A DNA stretch of 64,000 nucleotides from Asticcacaulis sp. AC466 (GTDB taxonomy: Bacteria; Pseudomonadota; Alphaproteobacteria; Caulobacterales; Caulobacteraceae). Position 1 is the first letter of the stretch; each line of letters starts with the position of its first letter. The translations under genes were made by a program, and so were the position numbers. Below, in pieces: positions 44,297 through 54,505 of the stretch. Below the pieces are notes generated by a model. The model saw only the letters and a list, made by a program, of their open reading frames with translations. It was not told the origin of the DNA and searched no databases. Location of the stretch: assembly GCF_000495815.1 (NCBI RefSeq), contig NZ_AWGE01000014.1, forward strand, positions 1-64,000, written 5' to 3'.

Positions 44297-45076
44297 ATGA
44301 CCACTTTCAAATTGCAGAAGCCCGAAGAAGAAATTCGCCGCGTTGGCTTTGTCCTGCAAAAGCAGGGCATTCACGAGCGCATACCGGCGCAGGTGGGCAT
44401 CAACATCGACGTGTCCGGCTCCATGGAAGCCCTCTTCAAGACCGGCGCCGTGCAATCTGCCATTGAACGAATTTTGCCGGTTGCGCTTTATTTTGACGAC
44501 GACGGGCGCGTGGATGCCTGGGTGTTTTCAGAAGGTGATCGAATGGCTTCGATCACCCCTGTGACGGCAAAGAACTACGACGGCTATGTGGATCGCGAAA
44601 TTCTCGGTAACCGAGATCTGGCAGACATAATCGGCGGCCGCACGGACTATGGTCCGGTCTTACGGTCCAACCTAATGACATATGGCCTGATTGAGGAAAA
44701 GTCGCCTGGTGGTCTGCTGGGTATGATCTTCGGGCTGAAACGCGAGACCTATGGCGAGGAAACACGCTCCGGCACGCCAGCCATCAATTATTTCCTCACC
44801 GACGGTGAAAACTACGATCACGAGGCTGCATGGCAGATTCTCAGCGAAGCTGAGCACGCTGAATCGCAAATCTACTATGTCATGGTAGGTATCGGTGACC
44901 AGAATTTCCGCTTTTTACGGGAGGCGGCAAAGACGTTTCCGAACGTCGGATTTGTCAGCGTGCGCGACCTGGGTGAATTTGTCGGGAGTGATGACGCCTA
45001 TGAGAAGCTACTTCCGGATGAACTCTGCACCTGGCTGAAACATGAACATGATGATGAAGGCGACGATCATCACTAG
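44297..45076 (+). CDS. VWA-domain protein (TerY/TerF-like) with acidic-His tail
   Basis: A protein of 259 aa. It has a von Willebrand A domain with a MIDAS start NIDVSGSMEALF (DxSxS near residues 38-42), later GRTDYGPVL (Thr) and FLTDGEN (Asp). VWA proteins of Ter modules are thought to bind metal and partners on the inner membrane. The C-terminus ends in HEHDDEGDDHH, unusual and likely metal-binding. A GGAAGGAA ribosome-binding site precedes the ATG. Confidence 0.8.
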   Translation: MTTFKLQKPEEEIRRVGFVLQKQGIHERIPAQVGINIDVSGSMEALFKTGAVQSAIERILPVALYFDDDGRVDAWVFSEGDRMASITPVTAKNYDGYVDREILGNRDLADIIGGRTDYGPVLRSNLMTYGLIEEKSPGGLLGMIFGLKRETYGEETRSGTPAINYFLTDGENYDHEAAWQILSEAEHAESQIYYVMVGIGDQNFRFLREAAKTFPNVGFVSVRDLGEFVGSDDAYEKLLPDELCTWLKHEHDDEGDDHH

Positions 45077-45271
45077 CTATGTCTGCGTTGAATCGCTCGA
45101 AATTTCGGGTCACGGAACGGCCTGAACTCATCAGGTTAGTTTGTTCGGCAGAAATGCGCCTCCGCTTATCGGCTTTAGGTTTGGTGCGTTGGCCTGGAAA
45201 TTTGAGCTGCGATTACGCTTACAAGACGCGAATTGGGGCCACCCCAAGTGAACATCCATTTTGGGGAGGGG

Positions 45272-46159
45272 CTACGCCTCCGCGCCAGGCTCAGTGAGGT
45301 GCAGCCATACGCCAACCGCCATCAATGCGCCGGCTAAAATTAGCGCGATGCTCCACGGCTCATGCAGCAATAGCAAGCCAATTAAGGCGCCTATAAAGGG
45401 GGCCGTGGAATAGTAGGCGCCTGTGCGCGCCGCGCCGATCTCTCTCAAGGCGAAGACAAACAGAACCAGGCTGGCACCATAGCCAAGCAAACCTATTATC
45501 ATCCCAAGCCCCGCCGTCGCGACTGATGGCATATGGGCTCCAACGAGAAAGGCAAGTGCAAGGTTGGCCACCCCGGCGACAAGCCCTTTGATGCTGGTCA
45601 GGGTCGGCGCATCGACATGTGATATTTTGGACGTGCAGTTATTGTCGATCGCCCAGCACAAGCAGGCACCGGCGACAGCCAGCGCGCCGGTAAAGGCCGC
45701 GTGACCGCCTGGACCACGCATCGCCAGAATGACCGCGCCGACAAATATAGCCAGCATGCCCCAACCAATGCGTCGGTTGAAGGGTTCTTTAAAGGCCACC
45801 CACGCGATGACGGCTGTGAAAACGCCTTCCAAGGTTAACAAAAGGGAGGCCGCAGATCCGGACGTGCTGCCGAGGCCGTACATCAGTAAGGCTGGGCCGA
45901 GAGCACCACCAAAGAGCACTGTGGCGGCAAGCCACGGCAGATCAGCGAGCTTTAACTTGGCACCAGCCTGTTTCAAGATCGTCAAGCGGATGATGGCCAC
46001 ACCGCAGCCTGATCCAAGATAGAGGAGACCAGCCAGCATCAAGGGATGGACCCCGCCGATGATGGCTTTAGCAGCGGGAGTCGAGGCCCCAAACAGTAGG
46101 GCGGACAGCAGAGCGAACAGGCCGCCACGTTTCACATCGCCCAGTTTAAATTCGGTCAT
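45272..46159 (-). CDS. EamA/DMT-family transporter, divergent from an RcnR-type gene
   Basis: A protein of 295 aa with about ten membrane segments and two EamA repeats: GALLSALLFGASTPAAKAIIGG-like start and LIGLLLLHEPWSIALILAGALMAVGVWL near the end. The long N-terminal extension of the open frame has no support; the ATG at 46159 is chosen. Substrate unknown. The divergent RcnR-type repressor and G6 operator between them suggest metal-controlled export (for example Ni, Co or related). Residues 170-215 match the relic at 3765-3900. Confidence 0.8.
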   Translation of the reverse strand: MTEFKLGDVKRGGLFALLSALLFGASTPAAKAIIGGVHPLMLAGLLYLGSGCGVAIIRLTILKQAGAKLKLADLPWLAATVLFGGALGPALLMYGLGSTSGSAASLLLTLEGVFTAVIAWVAFKEPFNRRIGWGMLAIFVGAVILAMRGPGGHAAFTGALAVAGACLCWAIDNNCTSKISHVDAPTLTSIKGLVAGVANLALAFLVGAHMPSVATAGLGMIIGLLGYGASLVLFVFALREIGAARTGAYYSTAPFIGALIGLLLLHEPWSIALILAGALMAVGVWLHLTEPGAEA

Positions 46160-46200
46160 CGTTGTTCCTAGATCGCAAAGCTGGACAGGGCATGCTAAAA

Positions 46201-46224
46201 TATAGTATAGGGGGGTATAGTATA
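46201..46224. promoter_or_regulatory. G6-tract operator between EamA gene and RcnR-type gene
   Basis: Six G flanked on both sides by TATAGTATA, a repeated 9-bp sequence. It lies 42 bp from the EamA start and 10 bp before the regulator start. The layout resembles the rcnR operator at 5586-5606 and fits binding by an RcnR/CsoR-type regulator of both divergent genes. Confidence 0.75.
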
Positions 46225-46234
46225 GGACGCAATC

Positions 46235-46510
46235 ATGCACGCTAGCAATGAAAAATCCAAGCTTCTTGGCCGCATTCGTCGCATCAAGGGTCAGATCGAA
46301 GCCCTGGAACGCGCAGTCGAAGGCGAGGCCGAAAGTGAAAAAATTCTCCACTTGATAGCGGCCGCGAAGGGCGGGGTGTCCGGGCTAATGGGGGAGGTGG
46401 TGGAGCACCATATTCGTTATCACCTTGCTGACGACCCGGAATACCCTGGCGTACTTAAGGCCGAGGCGCAGCAGGCGCTGATCGACATCATTCATTCCTA
46501 CGTCAAATAG
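46235..46510 (+). CDS. RcnR/CsoR-family regulator lacking the conserved cysteine
   Basis: A 91-aa protein of the same family as rcnR at 5292 (shared RIRRIKGQI, EKILHLIAAAKGGVSGLM, VVEHHIRYHL). The His residues aligned with RcnR His60 and His64 are kept (His59, His63), but the position of the metal ligand Cys35 is Ser34, and the whole protein contains no cysteine. His2 may serve as the N-terminal ligand. It probably senses a metal by an all-N/O site or has another signal. It is expected to control the divergent EamA gene and itself. Confidence 0.85.
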   Translation: MHASNEKSKLLGRIRRIKGQIEALERAVEGEAESEKILHLIAAAKGGVSGLMGEVVEHHIRYHLADDPEYPGVLKAEAQQALIDIIHSYVK

Positions 46511-47001
46511 ACCTGTGGGCAGGCGGGCAGTCGCGCCCCGAAGTGGAAGGCGCGCTCACTCACAGACTGAATGGCGAGGTCAGCACAGATTGAAGTCTGT
46601 CCAGGACGTAAGTTTCCGGTCAACCGCACTTAGTCGGCTTCTTTTCGGCTTCCTCGATCATGGTTGCCTCTTTATGGCATGATTGATGGTGGCAACGTGG
46701 CTCGATGCCGTTATGTCACATGGTTGTCCGTGAAGACTTGTAAGCGCGCGTCGTTCGAGGAAAAACTTCGGTGAATGTGATTGGTGCGCGATACCGTTGG
46801 TTGCGGGCCCCCGCTACCAAGTACAGGGCGGTTCAGCCGAATGCGGCGCGTACGAAAAGCTACCAGGTCGCGCTGGTCCACCGTAGTCCACGCTAAGTGT
46901 TTTTCATTTTAAACCGTGCGGTATAATTTTGTAGCTCCGATGGGAGAAGGCGGACGTTCGTGTTCCTGGGCCATTGGCGGAGATCGTTGAGGACGTGCAA
47001 A
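46511..47001. other. Intergenic region upstream of the excisionase-like gene
   Basis: About 490 bp with no convincing gene. A perfect TATAAT at 46922-46927, preceded by the near-palindrome ACCGTGCGGT, could be the -10 of a promoter for the HTH gene, but no good -35 was seen. Confidence 0.4.
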
Positions 47002-47199
47002 ATGGAACTTGAAGCCACCAAAATAGCTTACCGCATAGACGAGGCCGTTAAGGCAAGCGGTCTGGGGCGATCATTTCTCTATGAACGAATTGCGGCGGGT
47101 GACCTAAAGTCAGTTAAGGTCGGCGGCAGACGGTTGGTCCTACGGGACGATTTGATTGCCTTCTTGACGTCTGGGATAACATCAGCAGGTAATTTGTAA
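47002..47199 (+). CDS. Small excisionase-like helix-turn-helix protein
   Basis: A 65-aa protein with the HTH_17/excisionase pattern: YRIDEAVKASGLGRSFLYERIAAGDLKSVKVGGRRLVL and RDDLIAFL. GAGGA lies 8 bp before the ATG. Proteins of this type bind element ends and direct excision or regulate transfer; it lies 115 bp from the tRNA-like sequence at 47315, so a role in excision of the element is plausible. No integrase is nearby. Confidence 0.75.
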   Translation: MELEATKIAYRIDEAVKASGLGRSFLYERIAAGDLKSVKVGGRRLVLRDDLIAFLTSGITSAGNL

Positions 47200-47543
47200 C
47201 TGCTTCTGAGGCCACTTCCGTACTGGCACATTGTCTAATTTCTGTGGATAAGTCTGCACATTTGCGGCTTTATATGGACGATGTTACCGTTGAAAAATCG
47301 GCAAACCCTTACCGCGAAAGGACTCGAACCGAGAGCAAGTTTAATTTTGGGGGTACAGTTTGGGGGTATCGACAGATACGGTCGCAAAATACTGGAATTA
47401 ATTCAATGACTTTTGGTCTCTATTTGCGGGCGTGCCCACCATCTTCCTTTTTATTTTCAATAAATTACAGACTCCCCCCATTGGGCAAGCGCCCAGTAGA
47501 GGCTCAATTTGACGTGCGCCTCGTAATCGTTGCGCACGGCGGC
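47200..47543. other. Intergenic region with possible island end
   Basis: No gene. It contains the tRNA-like and G-rich repeats at 47315-47372. The base composition to the right, up to 47480, is distinctly AT-rich. Confidence 0.4.
47315..47372. other. Possible attachment site: tRNA T-loop-like sequence plus GGGGGTA repeats
   Basis: On the minus strand, GGTTCGAGTCC is the classic T-arm core of a tRNA, but the rest of a tRNA is absent: the stem is not complementary. On the plus strand it is followed by two copies of TTTGGGGGTA 15 bp apart. Such combinations occur at tRNA-targeting island junctions. No second copy is in this window, so it is only a candidate attachment site. Confidence 0.35.
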
Positions 47544-47747
47544 TTAGACTTTGCGGAATTTGTCCGGGCCATCGCCGCTGCTGCGAACGCGTGCCACATG
47601 GATTTCGGCATTCGGTTCCATCTCTCGAGCCCGCGCAATCGCTTCCTTTTGTGTCGGGGCCGTGGCGCTGGCGCGCTTAGACTCTTCGCGGCGGATGGCA
47701 TAGTCGCCCTGAGCGCGCGGCTCGATATACAGACCGTGCTTTGACAT
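47544..47747 (-). CDS. DUF2188 family small protein
   Basis: A 67-aa protein, starting MSKHGLYIEPRAQGDYAIRR. A strong AAAGGAG ribosome-binding site precedes the ATG at 47747. The pattern RREESKRASATAPTQKEAIARAREM matches DUF2188 proteins. The function is unknown. Divergent from the receiver-domain gene at 47944. Confidence 0.75.
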   Translation of the reverse strand: MSKHGLYIEPRAQGDYAIRREESKRASATAPTQKEAIARAREMEPNAEIHVARVRSSGDGPDKFRKV

Positions 47748-47943
47748 TGGCAAATCTCCTTTCATCGGAAGGTCGCGTGTTTCGGCGTAAGAAATCACGA
47801 GTCCAATATCGGTCAGATGATTGGAAAATTGTAAGATTCTGGCCTTGAGCCCGCCCGCCTCATTCCTAAATGTCTTCATCCGGGACCGTATTGTCGCCTT
47901 GATCAAGCCTTACCTATGCCAGATGTCCAAGGGGAATATCTTA

Positions 47944-48348
47944 ATGCACACTGCCGCAGCTCCCGCCGGCCATGCGCTGCGCATTCTCGCGGTTGACGAT
48001 AACCGTGAGGCAGCGCTGAGCATAAAAGACGCCGTCGAAGATTTCGGTGATACGGCCTTTGTGTGCTTCAAGGGGCATGAGGCCTTGGAACTGGCGGGGT
48101 CTATCCGGCCCGATGTGATCCTTCTCGACCTGTCCATGCCCGATATTGACGGCGTCGATGTCGCCAGGATTCTCAGGGCAGATCCACGCCTCGCCGGCGT
48201 CAAGATCATCGCCCTTACCGCTTATGGCGATGCGGAGGCACGACAGAAAACCGCCGCCGCCGGCTTCGATCTGCACCTGACCAAGCCGGTGCGCTTTGAG
48301 GTTCTCGCCGATATGCTCGATCTGCTGCGTCTGGCGCCGAAACGATAG
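47944..48348 (+). CDS. CheY-like single-domain response regulator
   Basis: A protein of 134 aa with only a receiver domain: LAVDDNREAA (acidic pocket), phospho-Asp in VILLDLSMPDIDG near residue 60, Thr in IIALTAYGD, and Lys in LTKPV. There is no output domain. The ATG at 47944 follows AAGGGGA; an earlier ATG at 47923 is also possible. It is the type seen at the end of hybrid-kinase relays; its partner is not in the window. Confidence 0.85.
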   Translation: MHTAAAPAGHALRILAVDDNREAALSIKDAVEDFGDTAFVCFKGHEALELAGSIRPDVILLDLSMPDIDGVDVARILRADPRLAGVKIIALTAYGDAEARQKTAAAGFDLHLTKPVRFEVLADMLDLLRLAPKR

Positions 48349-48552
48349 GACGTCTTGTTTTATCAAAGATCGTTTTCTTGCGGTGCGATAAACTGTCACG
48401 AACAATTCACGATGCAAAATTATATTGTTTTTCAGTTGGTTGCTATCGTCTTACGGTCTTCTTATTTTGCCGCATAGGTAGAACTGCGTTTTCATTATTG
48501 CGCTTGCGATATGAAGGGCATGCGCCAATCGGGCGTTACAAGGAAATGTCCA

Positions 48553-49143
48553 ATGTCTGATCCTATTAAACCCGTTTCGAACGTGGCTGAGAACGTTCTG
48601 AACACGTCGTCTGACGCATCCCGCAGCGCAGCCGACGCCGGTGCCGCCGTCGTCACGCAACGTGTAAACGCGGCGGCTGACCTTTCGTCCACAGCCCTTG
48701 ACGCCGCCGCCGACACGAGCAAGGCGGCTATCGACACATCCGAAGAGGTGCTCAACGCAGCTCAGGCAAGGTCTGAAGACCTCGTTCAAGCTGGTGCGGA
48801 AGCCGGCGAGCAGATGGAAGGCAAGATTAAGGCGTTCACCGAACGCGGCACCCAAACGCTCAATGCCTATACCGAAGTCGGCAGGCAGGCGACCGTCGCT
48901 TTCAGCGATGTCAGCAAGGCATGGGGAGATGTGTATTCGCGTCAGTTGGCCAACTATAATGAACTGTCGCAAAAGGCCCTGCGTGTACGTTCACCCCAGG
49001 ATTTCATCGAGTTCCAGTCGTTCGCTGCCGAGCGGACCAAGGATCAGCTGTCCTTGATGCGCGATACCTATGCGTACGCCATCAATGCCTTCACGCGCGT
49101 ATGGCAGCCCGTTACCAATCAAACCGAAGCGTTAAGCGCGTAG
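48553..49143 (+). CDS. Phasin family protein
   Basis: A protein of 196 aa, Ala-rich and helical. It has a long, low-complexity N-terminal half and the phasin core in the second half (YTEVGRQATVAFSDVSKAWGDVY and RVRSPQDFIEFQSFAAERTKDQL). Phasins coat polyhydroxyalkanoate granules. AAGGAAATGTCC precedes the start. It ends with a strong terminator. Confidence 0.8.
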   Translation: MSDPIKPVSNVAENVLNTSSDASRSAADAGAAVVTQRVNAAADLSSTALDAAADTSKAAIDTSEEVLNAAQARSEDLVQAGAEAGEQMEGKIKAFTERGTQTLNAYTEVGRQATVAFSDVSKAWGDVYSRQLANYNELSQKALRVRSPQDFIEFQSFAAERTKDQLSLMRDTYAYAINAFTRVWQPVTNQTEALSA

Positions 49144-49173
49144 GCGGGCGACAGGTTTCATTCAGATCAGACG

Positions 49174-49200
49174 AAAGGGGAAGCGTTGTCTTCCCCTTTT
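49174..49200 (+). terminator. Intrinsic terminator after the phasin gene
   Basis: A 9-bp stem (AAAGGGGAA / TTCCCCTTT) with an 8-nt loop, continuing in T. It starts 30 bp after the phasin stop and ends between convergent genes, so it may work in both directions. Confidence 0.85.
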
Positions 49201-49274
49201 TGTTGGTCGACAGTTAGTCCGTGCCAATGGCGCCGGCACGGTTCGTCCTTCGCACGTACCAGGAAGCGCATTGG

Positions 49275-50078
49275 TTATTTTGGAAGCGGTTCAGTGGCGG
49301 GGTTCGGTGAGCGATTCTCAATGCTTCTGTTTGCCAGGAAGCCAATTCGATCACTCCAGAATTTACTGTAGGCCTCATCGAAGTGGTTCGACATGGCCAG
49401 TGTGGCCGCTGCTGGATCGCCGGCGGCTACAGCATCAATAATGGCCTCATGCAGCCGTTGCACCGTTTCCAGTTCGGGGTTGTTCGATCGCCTTTCCATC
49501 CCCTCCAGCATGGAGGCCTCGAATACCTGACGGAAGGCTTCGATCAGCAGGACATAAAGCGGATTGCCGGCCGCCTCGGCCAGGGCGAGGTGAAACTGTA
49601 AGTCGAGCGCTGAATATTGCGGGCCGGAATGCAGGGCATCGGCCATGGCTTTCACGATCGTCTGCAATTTGATGATATCGTCGGCGCTGCGTCGTGTGGC
49701 GGCCAGCGCCACCATGCCTATCTCCAGACTGCGGCGCATTTCGAGCACGTTCTTGGTATCGGCCTGCCCGATAAGAACCGCGTTTTCGATAATCTGGCCG
49801 ATCATTTCGCCATCAAGACGGGTAATGATAGCGCGTTTGCCAACGGCCATCTCAATCAGCCCCGTGCCAGCCAGCGCCCGCATGGCTTCGCGAACGACGG
49901 GTCGGCTGACGCCGAGGAGCTCGCTCAACTTTGTTTCACTGGGTAATTTCGCGCCCGGCCGCAGGTTCTGCCTGGCGACATACTCACGAATATAGACGAT
50001 GGTTTGCTCCACCAACCCGGTAGAAGCCGCCTTCACTACCGTCGTCGTCTCTTCAATTTTTTTTGTGCTTTTGAGCAC
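49275..50078 (-). CDS. GntR/FadR-family repressor of uronate genes
   Basis: A protein of 267 aa. It has an N-terminal winged-helix domain (LPSETKLSELLGVSRPVVREAMRALAGTGLI) and a helical FCD ligand-binding domain (about residues 110-240) with the metal ligands in DLQFHLALAEAAGN and HEAIIDAVAAGD and SNHFDEAY. It resembles UxuR/ExuR-type regulators. The GTG at 50078 is chosen because of GGGGAG upstream; the 102-codon upstream extension is non-coding in character. It is divergent from the transporter and shares the operator at 50217. Confidence 0.88.
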   Translation of the reverse strand: MLKSTKKIEETTTVVKAASTGLVEQTIVYIREYVARQNLRPGAKLPSETKLSELLGVSRPVVREAMRALAGTGLIEMAVGKRAIITRLDGEMIGQIIENAVLIGQADTKNVLEMRRSLEIGMVALAATRRSADDIIKLQTIVKAMADALHSGPQYSALDLQFHLALAEAAGNPLYVLLIEAFRQVFEASMLEGMERRSNNPELETVQRLHEAIIDAVAAGDPAAATLAMSNHFDEAYSKFWSDRIGFLANRSIENRSPNPATEPLPK

Positions 50079-50216
50079 GCCTGGTCTCCCCGCCACAGGG
50101 CTGTCGTGCGCTGTGATTTTTCGCAACTTACACTGCCGCAAAGTTCCGTGTCCACACACAGTACACAAGGATGACGGCTGAAAAGGTCTTGCGCAAGCCA
50201 AAAAAGACCGATAAAG

Positions 50217-50227
50217 CTGTAATACAG
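50217..50227. promoter_or_regulatory. Palindromic operator CTGTAATACAG (copy 1)
   Basis: A perfect 11-bp palindrome (5 bp + A + 5 bp) between the divergent gntR and MFS genes. The same palindrome occurs twice at 57326-57336 and 57360-57370, before the TonB receptor gene. The site is presumed to bind the GntR protein. Confidence 0.65.
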
Positions 50228-50305
50228 GTTTGCTTTCACGATCAAATAAGGCGCACTTATAAGGTGCGCAGTGTTGAAAGCGGGGATCGTCAGGAAGGGG
50301 CTGCC

Positions 50306-51592
50306 ATGTTCGCCGGCCGGCTAAAAAGTGCAGATACCGTCGGGAGATACCGCTGGGTTGTGTGCGGCCTTTTGTTTCTTTCAACCTCCCTTTGCTATCT
50401 CGACCGGCAGATTTTCGGCCTTTTAAAGCCTTTGCTCGTTTCCGATCTGGCCTGGACGGAGACCAATTACGGCGACGTCGTCGCTGTCTTCGCGCTTATG
50501 TACGCGATCGGGTATTTGCTGGCCGGTCGGGCGATCGATCGTATCGGCACACGGCGCGGATTGTCCGTGGCTGTCGCGGGCTGGAGCCTGGCCGCCGCGG
50601 CGCATGGTCTTGCGGGGTCCGTTCTGGGGTTCAAGCTGGCGCGGGGCGCGCTGGGTTTGATGGAGGGGGGCAATTTCCCTGCGTCCATCAAGACCGTGCG
50701 GGAATGGTTTCCTGTCCATGAGCGCGCTTTTGCGACCGGTCTGTTCAATGCGGGCAGCAATGTCGGGGCGATTATCACCCCTTTGGCCCTGCCATTCGTT
50801 GTGGCGGCTTTCGGCTGGCGGACGGCCTTCTTCATGGCGGGTTTTCTGGGTGTGGCATGGCTCATTGCCTGGCTTATTTTCTACGAAGCGCCTGAAAAGC
50901 AGCGGCGTTTGTCGGTCGCCGAGCGCGCCTATATCCTCGGGGACGCGCCCGCGCCGGAGGTCAGGCAATCCTGGGTCTCGTTGCTCCGCCGGCGCGGGAC
51001 CTGGGCCTTTGTCTGCGGTATGCTGATCACGGGGCCGGTGTGGTGGTTTTATCTCAATTGGGTGCCGGGCTATCTGCACAGTCGTTTCGGCGTCGATATG
51101 ATGCAGTCGATTGTTCCCATTGTCGCCATCTATCTGACGGCGGATGTCGGCAGTATTATCGGTGGATGGTTGTCTTCCCGTCTGGTTTCGTCGGGGCTGT
51201 CACCGGTTAAGGCGCGTCTTCTGGCCATCCTGATCATGGCGATCTGCACCCTGCCCGTGGGGTTTATTTCCCTGATGCCGGGCATCTGGGCGGCGGTTGG
51301 TGTGATCGCCCTGGCGGCCGCCGGGCATCAAGGGGTCTCGGCCAATCTCTATACGCTGGTGTCCGATACCATGCCTGCTGGTTCGGTCAGTTCGGTGGTC
51401 GGTATAGGCGGCTTCGCTGCGGGTATCGCCGGCATGTTCACCGCTTTGGCGATCGGCCGCATCCTGGACGCTACGCACGGAAATTATCTGGTGCTCTTTA
51501 TCGGCGCTGCGGCGGCATATCCGCTGGCGGGATTGATCATGGGCCTGATTCTCAATGACCGGTCCGGCCGGTCGTCCATTGTAACGGAGTAA
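50306..51592 (+). CDS. MFS transporter, hexuronate (ExuT-like) family
   Basis: A protein of 428 aa with 12 membrane segments. The family motif [16 protein letters not shown] in TM1 and the A-motif [12 protein letters not shown] between TM2 and TM3 mark the ACS/hexuronate-type MFS branch. The start at 50306 has GGAAGGGG. It takes up uronic acids (galacturonate or glucuronate) released by the GH28 enzyme. First gene of the operon. Confidence 0.88.
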   Translation: MFAGRLKSADTVGRYRWVVCGLLFLSTSLCYLDRQIFGLLKPLLVSDLAWTETNYGDVVAVFALMYAIGYLLAGRAIDRIGTRRGLSVAVAGWSLAAAAHGLAGSVLGFKLARGALGLMEGGNFPASIKTVREWFPVHERAFATGLFNAGSNVGAIITPLALPFVVAAFGWRTAFFMAGFLGVAWLIAWLIFYEAPEKQRRLSVAERAYILGDAPAPEVRQSWVSLLRRRGTWAFVCGMLITGPVWWFYLNWVPGYLHSRFGVDMMQSIVPIVAIYLTADVGSIIGGWLSSRLVSSGLSPVKARLLAILIMAICTLPVGFISLMPGIWAAVGVIALAAAGHQGVSANLYTLVSDTMPAGSVSSVVGIGGFAAGIAGMFTALAIGRILDATHGNYLVLFIGAAAAYPLAGLIMGLILNDRSGRSSIVTE

Positions 51593-51594
51593 GA

Positions 51595-52248
51595 ATGCTG
51601 GACACCGCACTTTTCGACCTTTTTCGCACTGAACTGTACACGCCCGTTGTGGGTGACATTCTGGACGGGCTTGGTCTAACCCACCAATTTCTGCCTCAAC
51701 CGGTCCAGCCCCTGCGTACCGACATGACGCTGATCGGCCGCGCCATGCCTGTGCTGATGATCGATGTCTATGGCGTGCAGGAAAAACCATTCGGTCTGCT
51801 GACCGAAGCGCTCGATCAACTCGAACCGGGTGAAATCTACCTGGCCAGCGGGGGCGAGATGCGCTGTGCCTATTGGGGCGAGCTTTTGACCGCGACGGCG
51901 CGCGCGCGCGGTGCGGCCGGCGCCGTCATCAATGGGTTTCATCGCGATACGCCCGCCGTGCTTGAGCAGGACTGGCCTGTGTTCAGTCGCGGGCGCTTCG
52001 CTCAGGATTCGGCCGTGCGCACCAAGGTGGCTGACTATCGATGCGTCATCGAGGTCGGGCCCGTCACGGTTCATCCTGGCGACCTCATCTTCGGCGACAT
52101 GGATGGCGTCGTGGTGATCCCGGCAGCCCGTGAAGCCGAGGTGGTGGAAAAAGCATTGGAAAAGGCGCGGGGCGAAAAACGCGTGCGCCGCGATATCGAA
52201 GGCGGCCTGTCCAGCACGGCGGCCTTCGCTAAGTACGGAATTTTGTAA
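51595..52248 (+). CDS. RraA/HMG-aldolase-like protein
   Basis: A protein of 217 aa with the RraA-fold signatures: [12 protein letters not shown], the glycine-rich [21 protein letters not shown] and the R-D pair in NGFHRDT, the metal/substrate motif of the related class II aldolases such as HMG/CHA aldolase. It probably acts as aldolase or decarboxylase of a keto-acid. It is 2 bp after the MFS gene. Its role may be to cleave the keto-deoxy product of this pathway, but the substrate is inferred. Confidence 0.8.
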   Translation: MLDTALFDLFRTELYTPVVGDILDGLGLTHQFLPQPVQPLRTDMTLIGRAMPVLMIDVYGVQEKPFGLLTEALDQLEPGEIYLASGGEMRCAYWGELLTATARARGAAGAVINGFHRDTPAVLEQDWPVFSRGRFAQDSAVRTKVADYRCVIEVGPVTVHPGDLIFGDMDGVVVIPAAREAEVVEKALEKARGEKRVRRDIEGGLSSTAAFAKYGIL

Positions 52249-52265
52249 TTGAAAAGGATGCGGTC

Positions 52266-53039
52266 ATGACGACCAGTGTATTTGCCAACGCCTTCAGTCT
52301 TGAGGGCGAAATTGCCTTGATAACGGGAGGCGGTAGCGGTCTCGGGTTGGCGATTGCCCGCTGTTTGCATATGGCGGGGGCCAAGGTCGTTCTCACCGGC
52401 CGTCGCGCCGACAAGGTGAACGAAGCGGCGGAGGCCTTGGGCGAGGGGGCGTATGGAGAGGCGGCGGACATAACGGCCTTCGCAGAGATGCCGGACCTTG
52501 TTGAGCGCGTACGCGCACGGGTTGGGCCGATCTCCATTTTGGTCAATAATGCCGGAAATCATTTGAAAAAGCTGGCTATAGACACTTCGGTCGAAGAGTT
52601 CGGACGGGTGATGGATACCCACGTTCTGGCGGCCCACAACCTGTCACGGCTGGTGCTGCCGGACATGCTGGCGGCAGGGCGGGGCAATATCCTGTTCACC
52701 GCTTCGATGACCTCTTTTATCGGCATCCCGCAAGTCATCGCCTATTCGGCGGCCAAGTCGGCCTATCTGGGCATGGTGCGGGCCTTGTCGTCCGAAGTGG
52801 CGGGCGAGGGCGTGCGCGTCAACGCGATCGCGCCCGGATGGATCGACTCGCCCATGCTGCGCAATGCGTTGGCTGGCGACACGCCGCGCGCCGAAAAGAT
52901 ACTGGCGCGCACCCCAATGAATCGGTTCGGCGCGGCGGAAGATATCGGTTGGGCGGCGGTTTATCTCTGCTCACCGGCCGCACAATTTGTCACCGGAGTC
53001 GTACTGCCCGTTGACGGCGGCGCGGCGCAAGGATTCTGA
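52266..53039 (+). CDS. SDR-family oxidoreductase
   Basis: A protein of 257 aa with classical SDR motifs: [12 protein letters not shown] (TGxxxGxG near residue 21), NNAGNH, catalytic Ser in TASMTS, YSAAK (Tyr/Lys), and PGWIDSPM. It is similar to gluconate 5-dehydrogenase/KduD-type enzymes. In this operon it most likely reduces a keto-uronate produced by UxaC (tagaturonate or fructuronate) or acts on a diketo acid. 18 bp after the RraA-like gene. Confidence 0.85.
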   Translation: MTTSVFANAFSLEGEIALITGGGSGLGLAIARCLHMAGAKVVLTGRRADKVNEAAEALGEGAYGEAADITAFAEMPDLVERVRARVGPISILVNNAGNHLKKLAIDTSVEEFGRVMDTHVLAAHNLSRLVLPDMLAAGRGNILFTASMTSFIGIPQVIAYSAAKSAYLGMVRALSSEVAGEGVRVNAIAPGWIDSPMLRNALAGDTPRAEKILARTPMNRFGAAEDIGWAAVYLCSPAAQFVTGVVLPVDGGAAQGF

Positions 53040-53041
53040 TC

Positions 53042-54490
<1,449 letters not shown>

Positions 54491-54505
54491 ACCGAAAGTA
54501 TCTTT

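Noticed and set aside
47300-47345. A complete tRNA gene on the minus strand
   Set aside because: Only the GGTTCGAGTCC core of a T-arm is present. The T-stem does not pair (CTCGG against CCTTT) and there is no anticodon arm, D-arm or acceptor stem in the adjacent bases.
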